Shown: positions 1 to 10,186 of the stretch, piece after piece
Layout: each line of letters starts with the position of its first letter
Numbering within the stretch: the first letter of the stretch is position 1
Origin: Maricaulis sp048270265
Lineage (GTDB): Bacteria > Pseudomonadota > Alphaproteobacteria > Caulobacterales > Maricaulaceae
NCBI RefSeq assembly: GCF_048270265.1
Contig: NZ_JBLWTD010000021.1
Span: forward strand, 1-54,130
Direction of reading: 5' to 3'
Length of the DNA: 54,130 nucleotides
The notes under the pieces: generated by a model
What the model saw: only the letters and a program-made list of their open reading frames with translations
Database searches by the model: none
What the model was told of the DNA's origin: nothing
Position numbers and translations under genes: made by a program

Positions 1-411
1 GATGGGCTCCACGCTCCCGGCCGCCGCAAGTGACTGAGCTCACGCCTCCCGTGCGACCGGAACGGGGGGATTATGCGCCAGGTTTGGGGGGCGGGGATAA
101 CATCACCAAAATAACGTCATCCCGACGCCAGTCAGGACCTCGATAGACCGGGCTCCGCGCTTGTCATGTCGAGGTCCTGACTTGCGTCAGGATGACGTGG
201 GATAATTGGTAGAGGGCGGGGATAGTTGGGCGAAATACTGCACCCGACATCCACAGCACGAACTTCCCCCGAAGGCGCCGGAATTGGTGACGGCCTCGCG
301 AACGCTCTCGCCGGGAAGGTGACGCGAAGCTGTCCGGTCGAAAGGCAGGCTTCCCCCCGACCGCCGATCCGCGATAGCCTCGTCGTCAAACCGATGACGG
401 AGCGAAATCCC
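1..411. other. Non-coding left edge of the window
   Basis: I see no convincing gene in the first 411 bases. The open frames there have no plausible start with a ribosome binding site and no recognisable product. The stretch contains a long palindromic repeat (115-197, listed separately) and the leader of the gene starting at 412. The first ~110 bases could be the 3' flank of a gene outside the window, but nothing shows this. Confidence 0.5.
115..197. repeat. Long imperfect palindrome, dispersed-repeat type
   Basis: The arms 115-143 and 169-197 are reverse complements at 27 of 29 positions, around a 25-nt loop. The arm begins CGTCATCC and ends AGGACCTCGA. The high arm identity and intergenic position fit the mobile palindromic repeats common between genes in alphaproteobacteria. 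A transcriptional role (stem-loop) is possible, but there is no T tract. Confidence 0.7.
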
Positions 412-852
412 ATGACCGAACTGGCGCAGGCGAGAATTCAGGTGGTGCGCGATCATATGCGCCTGGAGTGTGAGCACGACTGGGACGGCGTCATCGCGAC
501 CTTCGAGCACCCGCGCTATGAAATGCAGGGCATGGAGACTGTGTTCGACGGCGAGGGGGCCGTGCGTGGCTATTTCGCGACCTCGCGGGCCGCTTTCCCG
601 GACCAGGGCAATGAAATCATAGCCATCGCCGCCGATGGCGACAGCGTGCTGGTTGAGTTCTGGCTGACGGGCACGCATCTCGGGCCGCTCAAACTGCCCA
701 CTGGTGAATTGCCACCGACCGGCAAGGCTTTCCGGCTCAAGATGATGGCCAGTTTCGAATTCGCCCCCGGCTCCGACAAGATCGTCTGCGAGCGTCCCTA
801 TTTCGACCGGCTTGCCCTGCTGGCGGCGCTTGGTTTCAATCCGGCGTCCTAG
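412..852 (+). CDS. NTF2-like / SnoaL-fold protein
   Basis: A 146-residue protein of the nuclear transport factor 2-like superfamily. This small cone-shaped fold is used by polyketide cyclases, limonene epoxide hydrolases and many uncharacterised proteins. The N-terminal helix (RIQVVRDHMRLECEHDWDGV), an early tract around VFDGEGAVRGYF, and alternating beta strands carrying FWLTGTHLG and LKMMASFEF are typical. I chose ATG 412 over the in-frame ATG at 394 because GGAG lies nine bases before 412. The substrate is unknown. The stop codon is shared as CTAG with the convergent transglycosylase gene. Confidence 0.6.
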   Translation: MTELAQARIQVVRDHMRLECEHDWDGVIATFEHPRYEMQGMETVFDGEGAVRGYFATSRAAFPDQGNEIIAIAADGDSVLVEFWLTGTHLGPLKLPTGELPPTGKAFRLKMMASFEFAPGSDKIVCERPYFDRLALLAALGFNPAS

Positions 853-2204
853 AGCGCCTGGGCATTGAGCAGGGCACGGTATTCGCGCACTTTCTGGACA
901 TAGCGCACCGGTTCCTGGCCGCGGGCATAGCCATAGCGCAGGCCGCGATAATGCGCCGGGTCTGACAATAGCGGCAGGACCTGGGCGAGGTCCTCCCAGC
1001 TGTTCTTGTCGAGCCCCTGGCGTTCGGCCAGGGTGCGGGCGTCATACATGTGACCCATGCCGATATTGTAGGCGGCGAGGGCGAACCAGATGCGGTCTTC
1101 GCCGGTCACGCCGGCCGGGACGCGCTGGTACAGGTCTTCCAGATAGGCTGCGCCGCCCCGGATGCTCTGGCGCGGATCGGTGCGGTCCTCGATCCCGACC
1201 CTTTCGGCGGTCGAGAGGGTCAGCATCATCAGGCCGCGCACGCCGGTATCGCTGACGGCATCGGGGTCCCAGTGCGATTCCTGATAGGCCTGGGCAGCGA
1301 GCAGGTCCCAGTCGAAGGAGGTCTGCTCGGCGGCGGCTTCGAACCAGTGTTCGTAGCGCGGTAGCCGCGTCTCGACCCGGTCGACGAAGCTGGAAACATC
1401 GACATAGTTGAAATCGCCAAACTGGCCGAACCAGGTCTCGTCCAGCCGCTCCAGAAGATCGCCTTCATGGATCTGGCTGAACCAGGCCGTCAGTGCATCG
1501 CCGAGCCCTTCGATCTGGCCCGAATAGGCCCAGGCGAGTTGCTCCTCGCCGCTCAGATCCATCGCGACCACCAGGTCCGGGTGGCGGCGGCGGGCGAAAT
1601 CCGCGAGATGCGAATCGGCGATGGTGCAGTCGAACTCACCGGCATCGACGGCCTCGAGCAGCGGCATGGCCGATCCGGCTTCGCGTTCGGTCCAGTGCAG
1701 CGGTTCGCGGCGGGCAGGCAGGGCTTGCAATGTCTCCAGATAGCTCGACCCGGCGAGCACAACCAGGCTTGCCCGGCCCAGCTGCGCCAGGGAGGTCGGG
1801 GCGGGGCCGCCATTATGGCAGACGAGTTGCTCGGTCACGGTCTTGTAGGCCGGGCCGAACGAGATGTGCGCCTCACGCGCCGCGGTCACGGTCAGCCCTG
1901 CGGCCGCGATATCGCCCTCGCCATTGGCCAGAGCGTCGGTGAGGGCGGTGATCGAGGGGCGCGTCTCGAATCGTGGCTCGACCCCGAGATGGGCGGCGAA
2001 GGCGCGTACAAGATCGACCTCATAGCCGCCGGGGCCGTCCTCGCCAGGCAGATAGCTGGTCGGACCTTCCAGGGTCAGCACGGTGAGGGTGCCGCGCGCC
2101 TGGATCGCCTCCACCGACCCGGGCCCGCCCGGGGCCGTTTGCGGGCTGCAGGCGGCCAGGACAAGGGCAATCGCGATGGCGCTCAGTCCGGCAACTGTTT
2201 TCAT
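849..2204 (-). CDS. mltF: MltF-like membrane-bound lytic murein transglycosylase
   Basis: A 451-residue lipoprotein that probably cleaves peptidoglycan to 1,6-anhydromuropeptides at the periplasmic face of the outer membrane. The start at 2204 gives a lipoprotein signal peptide with lipobox LAAC (Cys19). Residues ~35-260 form a family-3 solute-binding-like domain. From ~285 there is an SLT domain with catalytic Glu309 in AQAYQESHW, followed by GVRGLMML and AAYNIGMGH, the usual SLT motifs. This two-domain order is that of MltF. Stop codons overlap the convergent NTF2-like gene by four bases. Confidence 0.85.
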   Translation of the reverse strand: MKTVAGLSAIAIALVLAACSPQTAPGGPGSVEAIQARGTLTVLTLEGPTSYLPGEDGPGGYEVDLVRAFAAHLGVEPRFETRPSITALTDALANGEGDIAAAGLTVTAAREAHISFGPAYKTVTEQLVCHNGGPAPTSLAQLGRASLVVLAGSSYLETLQALPARREPLHWTEREAGSAMPLLEAVDAGEFDCTIADSHLADFARRRHPDLVVAMDLSGEEQLAWAYSGQIEGLGDALTAWFSQIHEGDLLERLDETWFGQFGDFNYVDVSSFVDRVETRLPRYEHWFEAAAEQTSFDWDLLAAQAYQESHWDPDAVSDTGVRGLMMLTLSTAERVGIEDRTDPRQSIRGGAAYLEDLYQRVPAGVTGEDRIWFALAAYNIGMGHMYDARTLAERQGLDKNSWEDLAQVLPLLSDPAHYRGLRYGYARGQEPVRYVQKVREYRALLNAQAL

Positions 2205-2288
2205 GGCCTCAAAGATAGGCACTCCCCCGGCACCCGCCAAGCCGCTTCCCCGCGGATCGCTTTTCGTTCCGTTTTGTTAACCATAAAT

Positions 2289-2303
2289 GTTCCACTTGTG
2301 TTC
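2289..2303 (+). promoter_or_regulatory. LexA (SOS) box upstream of recA
   Basis: The sequence reads GTTC-CACTTGT-GTTC, an exact match to the alphaproteobacterial SOS operator GTTC-N7-GTTC. It lies 70 bases before the recA start, so LexA should repress recA here until DNA damage. No other exact copy was noticed before other genes of the window. Confidence 0.85.
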
Positions 2304-2372
2304 CGGAACAAAACTGGTACGTTGTGTCTCGGTTGCCCGTGACCGAGGGGCGTGAAATAAGGGAATATCGAT

Positions 2373-3449
<1,077 letters not shown>

Positions 3450-3610
3450 GCAGGTCTGCCCGGCCGGTGCCTTGACGCAGCGGCCGGGTGCCTCCCAATA
3501 ATCCTTAATCCTTTGATGGCAGGGTGTTTGTATCGGCGCCTGAATGGCTGGGTCCCTGAAGAGGGGCCGGGCCATTTTCGCGTCAGGGCATCTGTTTTGA
3601 GGGGATAGTC

Positions 3611-4093
3611 ATGGCTGTTGGAATGTCGGTCGATCTGGATCGCGAAATCCGGATATTCGTCTTCAGCGATGTCGTGACTCCGACCGACTTCGACTTTGTC
3701 GCCCGGCTCTACTCTGACCGCGACCATTACCGTTTCAGCGACCGCGAGATCGTCTTCTTCACGCCCGATGTGTCGATGGCAAAGATAGACACCGAGGATA
3801 TCGGGGGGCTGGCGGACAGCTATTTCGAGGCCCTGCGGGCGCGCAATGACACCAAGCCCGACCGCTCGATCTGGGTGCTGCCCGACCATGTGCGCAATGA
3901 TGCGCGGCTCTGGAGGGAATTCACCCGCGAGCCGGAAAACCACCACAAGTCACGCGAATATGTGCAAACGCTTGAAGACGCCATGCAGGCCTATGGCCTG
4001 CCGGAGGCCTGGCTTGAGGATCTCAAACAGGGCCGCGGCTGCCGCAATTTCGGCCAGCTCGCCGTGCTTCGCAATCCAGGCCCGGCGGCCTGA
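3611..4093 (+). CDS. Conserved hypothetical protein between recA and alaS
   Basis: A 160-residue soluble protein with no signal peptide or membrane segment; I do not recognise the family. It is rich in Asp, Arg and aromatic residues, with a beta-alpha start (REIRIFVFSDVV) and a helical C-terminal half (SREYVQTLEDAMQAYGLPEAWLEDL). GGGG followed by ATAGTC precedes ATG 3611. It lies on the same strand as recA and alaS, 161 bases after recA and 132 before alaS. No function is proposed. Confidence 0.7.
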   Translation: MAVGMSVDLDREIRIFVFSDVVTPTDFDFVARLYSDRDHYRFSDREIVFFTPDVSMAKIDTEDIGGLADSYFEALRARNDTKPDRSIWVLPDHVRNDARLWREFTREPENHHKSREYVQTLEDAMQAYGLPEAWLEDLKQGRGCRNFGQLAVLRNPGPAA

Positions 4094-4225
4094 TCGAGGG
4101 CGTCGAAACGGCGCCATCTGAAGCGCGCGCCTTGCACAGGCTGGCGCGTTTCCATATCTCCTGAAAACTGGTAACGCAGCGGCTCCGGCCAGGCGCCGCA
4201 AATCGATACGATACAGGATGATATA

Positions 4226-6880
4226 ATGGCCAGCTTGCGCGATATCCGGGCGACTTTTCTCGACTACTTCGGTCGCAATGGCCATGAGGTCGTCCCCTCC
4301 AGCCCGCTGGTGCCGCAGGACGACCCGACCCTGCTCTTCGTGAATGCGGGCATGGTGCCGTTCAAGAACGTCTTCACCGGCAAGGAAAAGCGCCCCTATA
4401 CGCGCGCGACCTCATCGCAGAAATGCGTGCGGGCCGGTGGCAAGCACAATGATCTCGACAATGTCGGCTATACGGCGCGTCACCACACTTTCTTTGAAAT
4501 GCTTGGGAATTTCTCCTTCGGCGACTATTTCAAGGAACAGGCCATCCATCACGCCTGGCAGCTGGTCACCCGGGAATACGGCCTGAGCGCCGACCGGCTT
4601 CTGGTCACGGTCTATTCGGAAGATGACGAGGCGCGTGCGCTGTGGCGCAAGATCGCCGGTCTTTCCGACGACCGCATCATCTCGATTTCCACCTCGGACA
4701 ATTTCTGGTCGATGGGCGATACCGGCCCGTGCGGTCCGTGCTCGGAAATCTTCTTTGATCATGGTGCCGACATCCCCGGCGGCCCTCCCGGTTCGCCGGA
4801 CGAGGACGGCGACCGGTTCATCGAGATCTGGAATCTCGTCTTCATGCAGTATGAGCAGCTCTCCCCGGAAGATCGCGTCAACCTGCCCAAGCCCTCGATC
4901 GATACCGGCATGGGCCTGGAACGCATCGCGGCGATCCTGCAGGGCAAGCACAATAATTACGAGATCGACCTGTTCGCCAATCTGATACGCGCCGGCGAGA
5001 GCGTGCTCGGCGTCAAGGCCGAGGGCACGGCGCTGGCCAGCCACCGGGTGATTGCCGACCATCTGCGCTCGACCTGTTTCCTGATGGCCGATGGCGTTAC
5101 CCCGTCCAATGAGGGCCGCGGCTATGTGCTGCGCCGCATCATGCGCCGCGCCATGCGTCATGCGCACCTGCTCGGCGCGACCGAGCCGGTGATGTGGAAA
5201 CTGGTGGAGGCGCTGAAGATCGAGATGGGCGAGGCCTATCCCGAGCTGGTGCGGGCCCAGCCCATGCTCGAGGACACGCTGCGCATCGAGGAGGAGCGTT
5301 TCCAGACCACGCTCGGCCGCGGTCTCGGCCTGCTCGAGGACGCCACGGCCGGTCTGCCGGCCGGTGCCGTTCTGCCGGGCGATACCGCTTTCAAGCTCTA
5401 CGACACCTATGGCTTTCCGCTGGACCTGACCCAGGATGCCCTGCGCGCCAAGGGCATGACGGTCGACGAGGCCGGGTTCGAGACGGCGATGGACAAGCAG
5501 CGCAGCGATGCGCGCGCCAGCAAATTTTCCTCCGGCCAGGCGGCGCCCGCCGAGGTCTGGTTTGCCGTGCGCGACAAGGCCGGTGCCACGAACTTCCTCG
5601 GCTATGACGGGCTTGAGGCCCGCGGCAAGCTGGTCGCCATCATCGCCGATGCGCGCGAAGCCAAGGCCCTGGGCACCGGGCAGGGCGGCGAGCTGGTGTT
5701 TGACGCGACTTCCTTTTACGGCGAGTCCGGCGGTCAGGCGGGCGATAGCGGTCTGGTCGAGTTCGAGAATGGCGCCATCTTCCGCGTCACTGACACGCAA
5801 AAACGTGGCGGCGACATGCATGCGCATATCGGCGTGCTGGAGCGCGGCGAGATCACGCTCGGCGACCTGGGCGTGCTCCGGGTCGATGCCGCCCGCCGCA
5901 ATACAACGCGGGCCAATCACTCCGCGACCCACCTCTTGCATGCCGCCCTGCGCGATGTGCTCGGGCCGCAGGTCTCCCAGAAGGGCTCCTATGTCGGCCC
6001 CGACCGGCTGCGTTTCGATTTCAGCCAGAACAAGCCGATCAGTGCCGCCGACCTTGCTGCGGTCGAGGCGCAGGTGAATGCGGTGATCCGCCAGAACCTC
6101 GCCGTGTCGACACGCGAGATGACGCCCGATACCGCCATCGAGGCCGGGGCTCTGGCCCTGTTCGGCGAGAAGTATGGCGACACGGTGCGTGTGCTGACGA
6201 TGGGTCAGGCGCTGGACGGTGGCGACAAGCCCTATTCGGTCGAGCTGTGCGGCGGCACCCATGTGTCGCGCACCGGTGATATCGCCCTGTTCAAGATCGT
6301 GGCGGAAAGCTCGGTCGCGTCGGGCGTGCGCCGGATCGAGGCGTTGACGGGTGAGGCGGCACGTCTGTTCATGGAAGAGCAGATCGGTTTCGGCCGCGCC
6401 GCTGCCGATGCGCTCAAGACGCCGCCGGCGGAATTGCCGGCACGCGTTGCCAGCCTGATCGACGAGCGCAAGAAGCTCGAGCGCCAGCTCGCGGAAGCCA
6501 AGAAGCAGCTGGCGATGGGCGGCGGGGCTGCCGGTGCGCCGGCCGGACCGGAAGAGATCGCGGGCATCAAGTTTATTGGCCGCGTCGTCGAAGGCGTCGG
6601 TGGCAAGGACCTGCGCGGTCTGATCGATGAAGCCAAGACCCAGATGGGTTCCGGCATTGCTGCCTTTATCTCCAACAATGAGGGCAAGGCGGCCCTCGCT
6701 GTCGGCGTTACCGAAGACCTGGCCGATCGCTTCTCGGCGGTCGAACTGGTGCGCGCCGGTGCCGGCCCGGTGGGCGGCAAGGGCGGCGGTGGCCGCGCTG
6801 ACTTCGCCCAAGCGGGCGGCCCCGATGGCGCCGCAGCCCAGGCCGGGCTGGACGCGATCCGCGCCGCGCTGGGCGCCTGA
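4226..6880 (+). CDS. alaS: Alanyl-tRNA synthetase
   Basis: An 884-residue class II aminoacyl-tRNA synthetase that charges tRNA-Ala with alanine. Visible landmarks in order: the N-terminal catalytic core (RATFLDYFGRNGHEVVPSSP; GNFSFGDYFK), the tRNA-recognition and linker region, the editing domain with zinc-binding HSATHLLH and CGGTHVSRTG, and a C-terminal C-Ala domain ending in a Gly-rich segment (GPVGGKGGGGRADFAQAGG). Length is normal. AGGATGATATA precedes the start. Its TGA overlaps the next gene's ATG by one base (TGATG), so the two are probably translationally coupled. Confidence 0.97.
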   Translation: MASLRDIRATFLDYFGRNGHEVVPSSPLVPQDDPTLLFVNAGMVPFKNVFTGKEKRPYTRATSSQKCVRAGGKHNDLDNVGYTARHHTFFEMLGNFSFGDYFKEQAIHHAWQLVTREYGLSADRLLVTVYSEDDEARALWRKIAGLSDDRIISISTSDNFWSMGDTGPCGPCSEIFFDHGADIPGGPPGSPDEDGDRFIEIWNLVFMQYEQLSPEDRVNLPKPSIDTGMGLERIAAILQGKHNNYEIDLFANLIRAGESVLGVKAEGTALASHRVIADHLRSTCFLMADGVTPSNEGRGYVLRRIMRRAMRHAHLLGATEPVMWKLVEALKIEMGEAYPELVRAQPMLEDTLRIEEERFQTTLGRGLGLLEDATAGLPAGAVLPGDTAFKLYDTYGFPLDLTQDALRAKGMTVDEAGFETAMDKQRSDARASKFSSGQAAPAEVWFAVRDKAGATNFLGYDGLEARGKLVAIIADAREAKALGTGQGGELVFDATSFYGESGGQAGDSGLVEFENGAIFRVTDTQKRGGDMHAHIGVLERGEITLGDLGVLRVDAARRNTTRANHSATHLLHAALRDVLGPQVSQKGSYVGPDRLRFDFSQNKPISAADLAAVEAQVNAVIRQNLAVSTREMTPDTAIEAGALALFGEKYGDTVRVLTMGQALDGGDKPYSVELCGGTHVSRTGDIALFKIVAESSVASGVRRIEALTGEAARLFMEEQIGFGRAAADALKTPPAELPARVASLIDERKKLERQLAEAKKQLAMGGGAAGAPAGPEEIAGIKFIGRVVEGVGGKDLRGLIDEAKTQMGSGIAAFISNNEGKAALAVGVTEDLADRFSAVELVRAGAGPVGGKGGGGRADFAQAGGPDGAAAQAGLDAIRAALGA

Positions 6881-7329
6881 TGGCCCGGGCTGCGCGTACG
6901 GCACCCGGTACCGAGGTGCAATTGCTCGGCGACAAGGCCGCAGCCCGTGCCGTCGCCACTGCACGGGCGCGGTTCAATACTGCCCTGGCCGACCGCGACA
7001 TGGCGGTGATCGCGGAAACCCTGTCCGATGCCGTCACTCTGGTGCCCGGCGATGATGCGGTCTTGATCACCGGACGCGAGGCGCAGCTGGAGGCCTGGCA
7101 GTCCATCTTCACCAATATGCCCGATGTCAGCTATGTGCGCTCACCGGCGCGCATCGAGATCGGCGAGGACGGCGAGCTGGCCGGGGAGACCGGCCGCTGG
7201 CGCGGAGCCTGGTCGAGTGAAGGGTTTTCGATCCGCTATAGCGGCCGCTATTTCGCCAAATGGCGCTTTGACGGCGTGCGCTGGCTCATCGAGGCGGAAA
7301 TTTTCGTGACGCTGAAACGCCAGGGCTGA
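6880..7329 (+). CDS. NTF2-like (DUF4440 / SgcJ-EcaC type) protein
   Basis: A 149-residue NTF2-fold protein. The helix ATARARFNTALADRDMAVIAETLSDAVTLVPGDDAVLITGREAQLEAW is typical of DUF4440/SgcJ proteins, followed by the strands ELAGETGRWRGAW and SGRYFAKWRFDGVRWLIEAEIFV. It overlaps alaS by one base and should be cotranslated. Whether it acts on an aminoacyl-tRNA-related substrate or is simply a genomic neighbour cannot be told. No catalytic residues can be assigned. Confidence 0.65.
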   Translation: MARAARTAPGTEVQLLGDKAAARAVATARARFNTALADRDMAVIAETLSDAVTLVPGDDAVLITGREAQLEAWQSIFTNMPDVSYVRSPARIEIGEDGELAGETGRWRGAWSSEGFSIRYSGRYFAKWRFDGVRWLIEAEIFVTLKRQG

Positions 7330-7338
7330 GACGGCGCA

Positions 7339-7737
7339 CTAGGCGCCGCGCGGGCTCGCCAGCCAGGCGCGCGCTTCACGTTCGGTGGGGAAATAGCGCT
7401 CGATGCTCGCGCGTTCGCTGTCCGATTTCATCTCGTAATAGGTCAGCAGGCCGGCAGCCATTTCATCGGTGCAGACGATCCCCGCACGCTTGCGCAGGCC
7501 GTCGGCACGGGGTGTGTCGAGCGTGGCGAAGCTCTCGATCAGGGCACTGGCGTCGTCGGGCGTGACGTCCGACAGGCTGGCGTCGACGAAAATGGTCAGG
7601 AAGTCATACTCGTTGGACCAGGCCGGATCGGCGCGTGCTGCGAGCACGGCCTCGAGCATGGCATCAACGGTCAGCCGGCCGCTCATCGTCCAGACGCAAA
7701 GCTGGTCAGCGGGGGAAAACTCGTACGAAACGGCCAT
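7339..7737 (-). CDS. Hypothetical protein, SpoIIAA/STAS-like fold suspected
   Basis: A 132-residue soluble protein of unknown function. The pattern is beta strand (MAVSYEFSPADQLCVWTMSGRLT), helix (VDAMLEAVLAARAD), strand (YDFLTIFVDASLSDVT), helix, strand (RAGIVCTDEMAAGL) and a C-terminal ERYFPTEREARAWL segment. It resembles small SpoIIAA-like proteins that often end in an EAxxWL helix. It is convergent with the NTF2-like gene, nine bases away. The fold is inferred from pattern only. Confidence 0.6.
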   Translation of the reverse strand: MAVSYEFSPADQLCVWTMSGRLTVDAMLEAVLAARADPAWSNEYDFLTIFVDASLSDVTPDDASALIESFATLDTPRADGLRKRAGIVCTDEMAAGLLTYYEMKSDSERASIERYFPTEREARAWLASPRGA

Positions 7738-7796
7738 CGGCGCTCCAGCCCGCCGAACCCGGCGGTAGTTTCCTGAATTTCATATGCTTTCCCGCG

Positions 7797-7834
7797 CCGG
7801 ACGAACCCGCCTTGTGCAGGCGGTGCTCGTCCGG
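7797..7834 (-). terminator. Strong two-part stem-loop downstream of icd
   Basis: CCGGACGA (7797-7804) pairs with TCGTCCGG (7827-7834), and inside it CCGCCT (7807-7812) pairs with AGGCGG (7818-7823). It begins 22 bases past the icd stop. No clear U tract follows, so it may be a processing or stability hairpin rather than a classic terminator. Confidence 0.5.
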
Positions 7835-7856
7835 TGAGCGGTCAAGCGTCCTGTGG

Positions 7857-9071
7857 TCAGGCCATTGCCGCCTGGAAGCGTTCATCGACCTTGTCGAGGA
7901 AGCCCTGGGTGGTGAGCCAGCCCTGGTGATCGCCGACCAGCAGTGCCAGATCCTTGGTCATGAAGCCGGCTTCCACCGTCTTGATGATGGTGTCTTCCAG
8001 CTTGGCGGCAAAGTCCATCAGCGCCTGGTTGTCGTCCATGCGACCGCGATGCGACAGGCCCTGGGTCCAGGCGAAGATCGAGGCGATCGGATTGGTCGAG
8101 GTCTGCTCGCCGCGCTGATGCTGGCGATAGTGGCGCGTCACGGTGCCGTGGGCGGCCTCGGCCTCGACGACCGAGCCATCGGGCGACATCAGCACCGAGG
8201 TCATCAGACCCAGCGAGCCAAAGCCCTGGGCGACGGTGTCGGACTGGACATCACCATCGTAATTCTTGCACGCCCAGACGAAGCCGCCGGACCATTTCAT
8301 CGCCGCGGCGACCATGTCGTCGATCAGGCGGTGCTCGTAGGAAATGCCCTTGGCCGCGAAGGCGTCCTTGAACTCGGCATCATAGATTTCCTGGAACAGG
8401 TCCTTGAAGCGGCCATCATAGGCTTTCAGGATCGTGTTCTTGGTCGACAGATAGACCGGCCAGCCGCGGCGCAGGCCATAATTCAGGCTGGCGCGGGCGA
8501 AATCACGGATCGAGTCGTCCAGATTGTACATGCCCATCGCAACGCCGGCGCTCGGGAAGTCGAACACTTCGCGCTGGATCGGCTCGGAGCCGTCCGAAGG
8601 CTGGAAGGTCATGGTCAGCTTGCCGGCGGAGGGGACCAGGAAATCGGTCGCCTTGTACTGGTCACCGAAGGCATGACGGCCGATGACGATGGGCTGGGTC
8701 CAGCCGGGTACCAGGCGCGGCACGTTGGAGATGACGATCGGCTCGCGGAAGACAACGCCGCCAAGGATGTTGCGGATCGTGCCATTGGGCGAACGCCACA
8801 TTTTCTTGAGGCCGAATTCCTCGACGCGGGCTTCGTCCGGCGTGATCGTGGCGCACTTGATGCCAACGCCGTATTTCTTGATCGCCTCGGCCGAGTCGAC
8901 GGTGATCTGGTCATTGGTCTCGTCGCGCTTTTCGATCGAGAGGTCGTAATATTTCAGATCAATGTCGAGATAGGGCAGGATCAGCTTGTCCTTGATCAGC
9001 TGCCAGATGATGCGGGTCATCTCATCGCCGTCGAGTTCGACGACAGGGGTATCGACTTTGATCTTCGCCAT
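7857..9071 (-). CDS. icd: NADP-dependent isocitrate dehydrogenase
   Basis: A 404-residue TCA-cycle enzyme that oxidatively decarboxylates isocitrate to 2-oxoglutarate and gives NADPH. The sequence is the eukaryote-like homodimeric type seen in many alphaproteobacteria, not the E. coli type: it begins VVELDGDEMTRIIW and has TPDEARVEEFGLKKMWRSPNGTIRN, RHAFGDQYKATD, YDGDVQSD and AEAAHGTVTRHYRQ. Length is normal. It is monocistronic, divergent from the RNA methyltransferase, with a hairpin downstream. Confidence 0.95.
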   Translation of the reverse strand: MAKIKVDTPVVELDGDEMTRIIWQLIKDKLILPYLDIDLKYYDLSIEKRDETNDQITVDSAEAIKKYGVGIKCATITPDEARVEEFGLKKMWRSPNGTIRNILGGVVFREPIVISNVPRLVPGWTQPIVIGRHAFGDQYKATDFLVPSAGKLTMTFQPSDGSEPIQREVFDFPSAGVAMGMYNLDDSIRDFARASLNYGLRRGWPVYLSTKNTILKAYDGRFKDLFQEIYDAEFKDAFAAKGISYEHRLIDDMVAAAMKWSGGFVWACKNYDGDVQSDTVAQGFGSLGLMTSVLMSPDGSVVEAEAAHGTVTRHYRQHQRGEQTSTNPIASIFAWTQGLSHRGRMDDNQALMDFAAKLEDTIIKTVEAGFMTKDLALLVGDHQGWLTTQGFLDKVDERFQAAMA

Positions 9072-9180
9072 GGTGTGGTGCTTTCTTTTCGGACGGGTGG
9101 GTAAGGCGCTAGGTATGGCCCTGTACTCTGATTTGCGCGCTCTCTAGCATTGGCGCGCCGCTAGGTGAAGGCCCCGATCC

Positions 9181-9930
9181 ATGACCCGACAGACCGCGAC
9201 ACCTTCCTTCGTACTCGTTCACCCGCAACTGGGCGAGAATATCGGTGCCGCCGCGCGCGTGATGGCGAATTTCGGCCTGTCCGATCTGGTGCTGGTGGCG
9301 CCGCGTGATGAGTGGCCCAATCCCAAGGCGGTCTCGATGGCGGTTGGCTCGCCGGTGCTGGACAGCGCCCGGCTGGCCGATGACCTGACGGCAGGCATTG
9401 GCGGTTTCACAAGGCTCTATGCCACGACGGCCCGGCCGCGCGGGATGGAGAAGCCGGTCATGACGGCGCGCGAGGGCATGGCCGATGCCCGCGCCGCCAT
9501 CGCGGCAGGCGAGAAGGTGGGCATCCTGTTCGGCGGCGAAAAGGGCGGTCTGCTCAATGATGCCGTCGCGATGGCCGACGTCATCATCACCCTGCCGGTG
9601 GATCGCAGCTTCTCCTCGCTCAATCTCGGCCAGGCCGTCGGCATTCTTGCCTATGAGTGGATGGCCGAGGAGGGCGCACCGGCCGTGTTCGATCCGGTTT
9701 CCGATGTGGCCTCGCGCTTCGACCTCGAGGGCATGTTCGATCATTTCGAGAGCGAGCTGGAACGTGCCGGCTTCTTCTACCCGCCCGACAAGACGCCGCT
9801 GATGGTGCAGAACCTGCGCGCCGCCTTCGTGCGTGGCCGCTGGACCACCCAGGAAGTGCGCACCTTCCGCGGCTGTGTGAAGGCCCTGGCGCACGGGCGC
9901 GGCAAGGCGCGGACCATCCGTGACTCCTGA
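9181..9930 (+). CDS. trmJ: TrmJ-like SPOUT RNA 2'-O-methyltransferase
   Basis: A 249-residue SpoU/TrmH-family enzyme predicted to methylate a ribose 2'-OH, most likely at the wobble-adjacent position 32 of certain tRNAs. The N-terminal SPOUT domain carries FVLVHPQLGENIGAAARVMANFG, a middle VGILFGGEKGGL and the C-terminal knot motif LPVDRSFSSLNLGQAVGILAYEW, which binds SAM. A helical C-terminal extension completes the TrmJ length. The exact RNA target is inferred from the family. It overlaps the next gene by 11 bases. Confidence 0.85.
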   Translation: MTRQTATPSFVLVHPQLGENIGAAARVMANFGLSDLVLVAPRDEWPNPKAVSMAVGSPVLDSARLADDLTAGIGGFTRLYATTARPRGMEKPVMTAREGMADARAAIAAGEKVGILFGGEKGGLLNDAVAMADVIITLPVDRSFSSLNLGQAVGILAYEWMAEEGAPAVFDPVSDVASRFDLEGMFDHFESELERAGFFYPPDKTPLMVQNLRAAFVRGRWTTQEVRTFRGCVKALAHGRGKARTIRDS

Positions 9931-10186
9931 AACGCCGATTGCCCGGCTTCGCAATCTCGGGCCGAAAATGGCCCAATGGCTGGACGGTATCGGGATCCAC
10001 ACCCGTGCAGACCTCAGCCGGGCAGGGGCTGTCGATGCGTGGATCCGGTTGAAGGCCGTAGGGCAGGGACGGGTCTCCCTGCTGGCGCTCTACGCCATGC
10101 AGGCGGCCTTGATGGATGTGGACTGGCGTGAATTGCCCGACGAATTGAAGGCTGCGCTCCGCGAGGCGGTCGAAGACCCGGCCTAG
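9920..10186 (+). CDS. Stand-alone TfoX C-terminal-domain protein
   Basis: An 88-residue protein made only of the TfoX_C domain, a helix-hairpin-helix-like module: IARLRNLGPKMAQWLDGIGIHTRADLSRAGAVDAWIRLK, then LLALYAMQAALMDVDWRELPDELKAALREAV. In TfoX/Sxy competence regulators this follows a TfoX_N domain that is absent here. The GTG start at 9920 lies inside trmJ, so translation is probably coupled. A nucleic-acid-binding role is inferred. Its stop shares CTAG with the convergent gene. Confidence 0.75.
   Translation: MTPETPIARLRNLGPKMAQWLDGIGIHTRADLSRAGAVDAWIRLKAVGQGRVSLLALYAMQAALMDVDWRELPDELKAALREAVEDPA

Noticed and set aside
4412..6964. 850-codon minus-strand open frame opposite alaS
   Set aside because: It is a by-product of high GC codon use on the opposite strand; alaS is unambiguous and the antisense protein is low-complexity His, Ala, Arg and Gly-rich.
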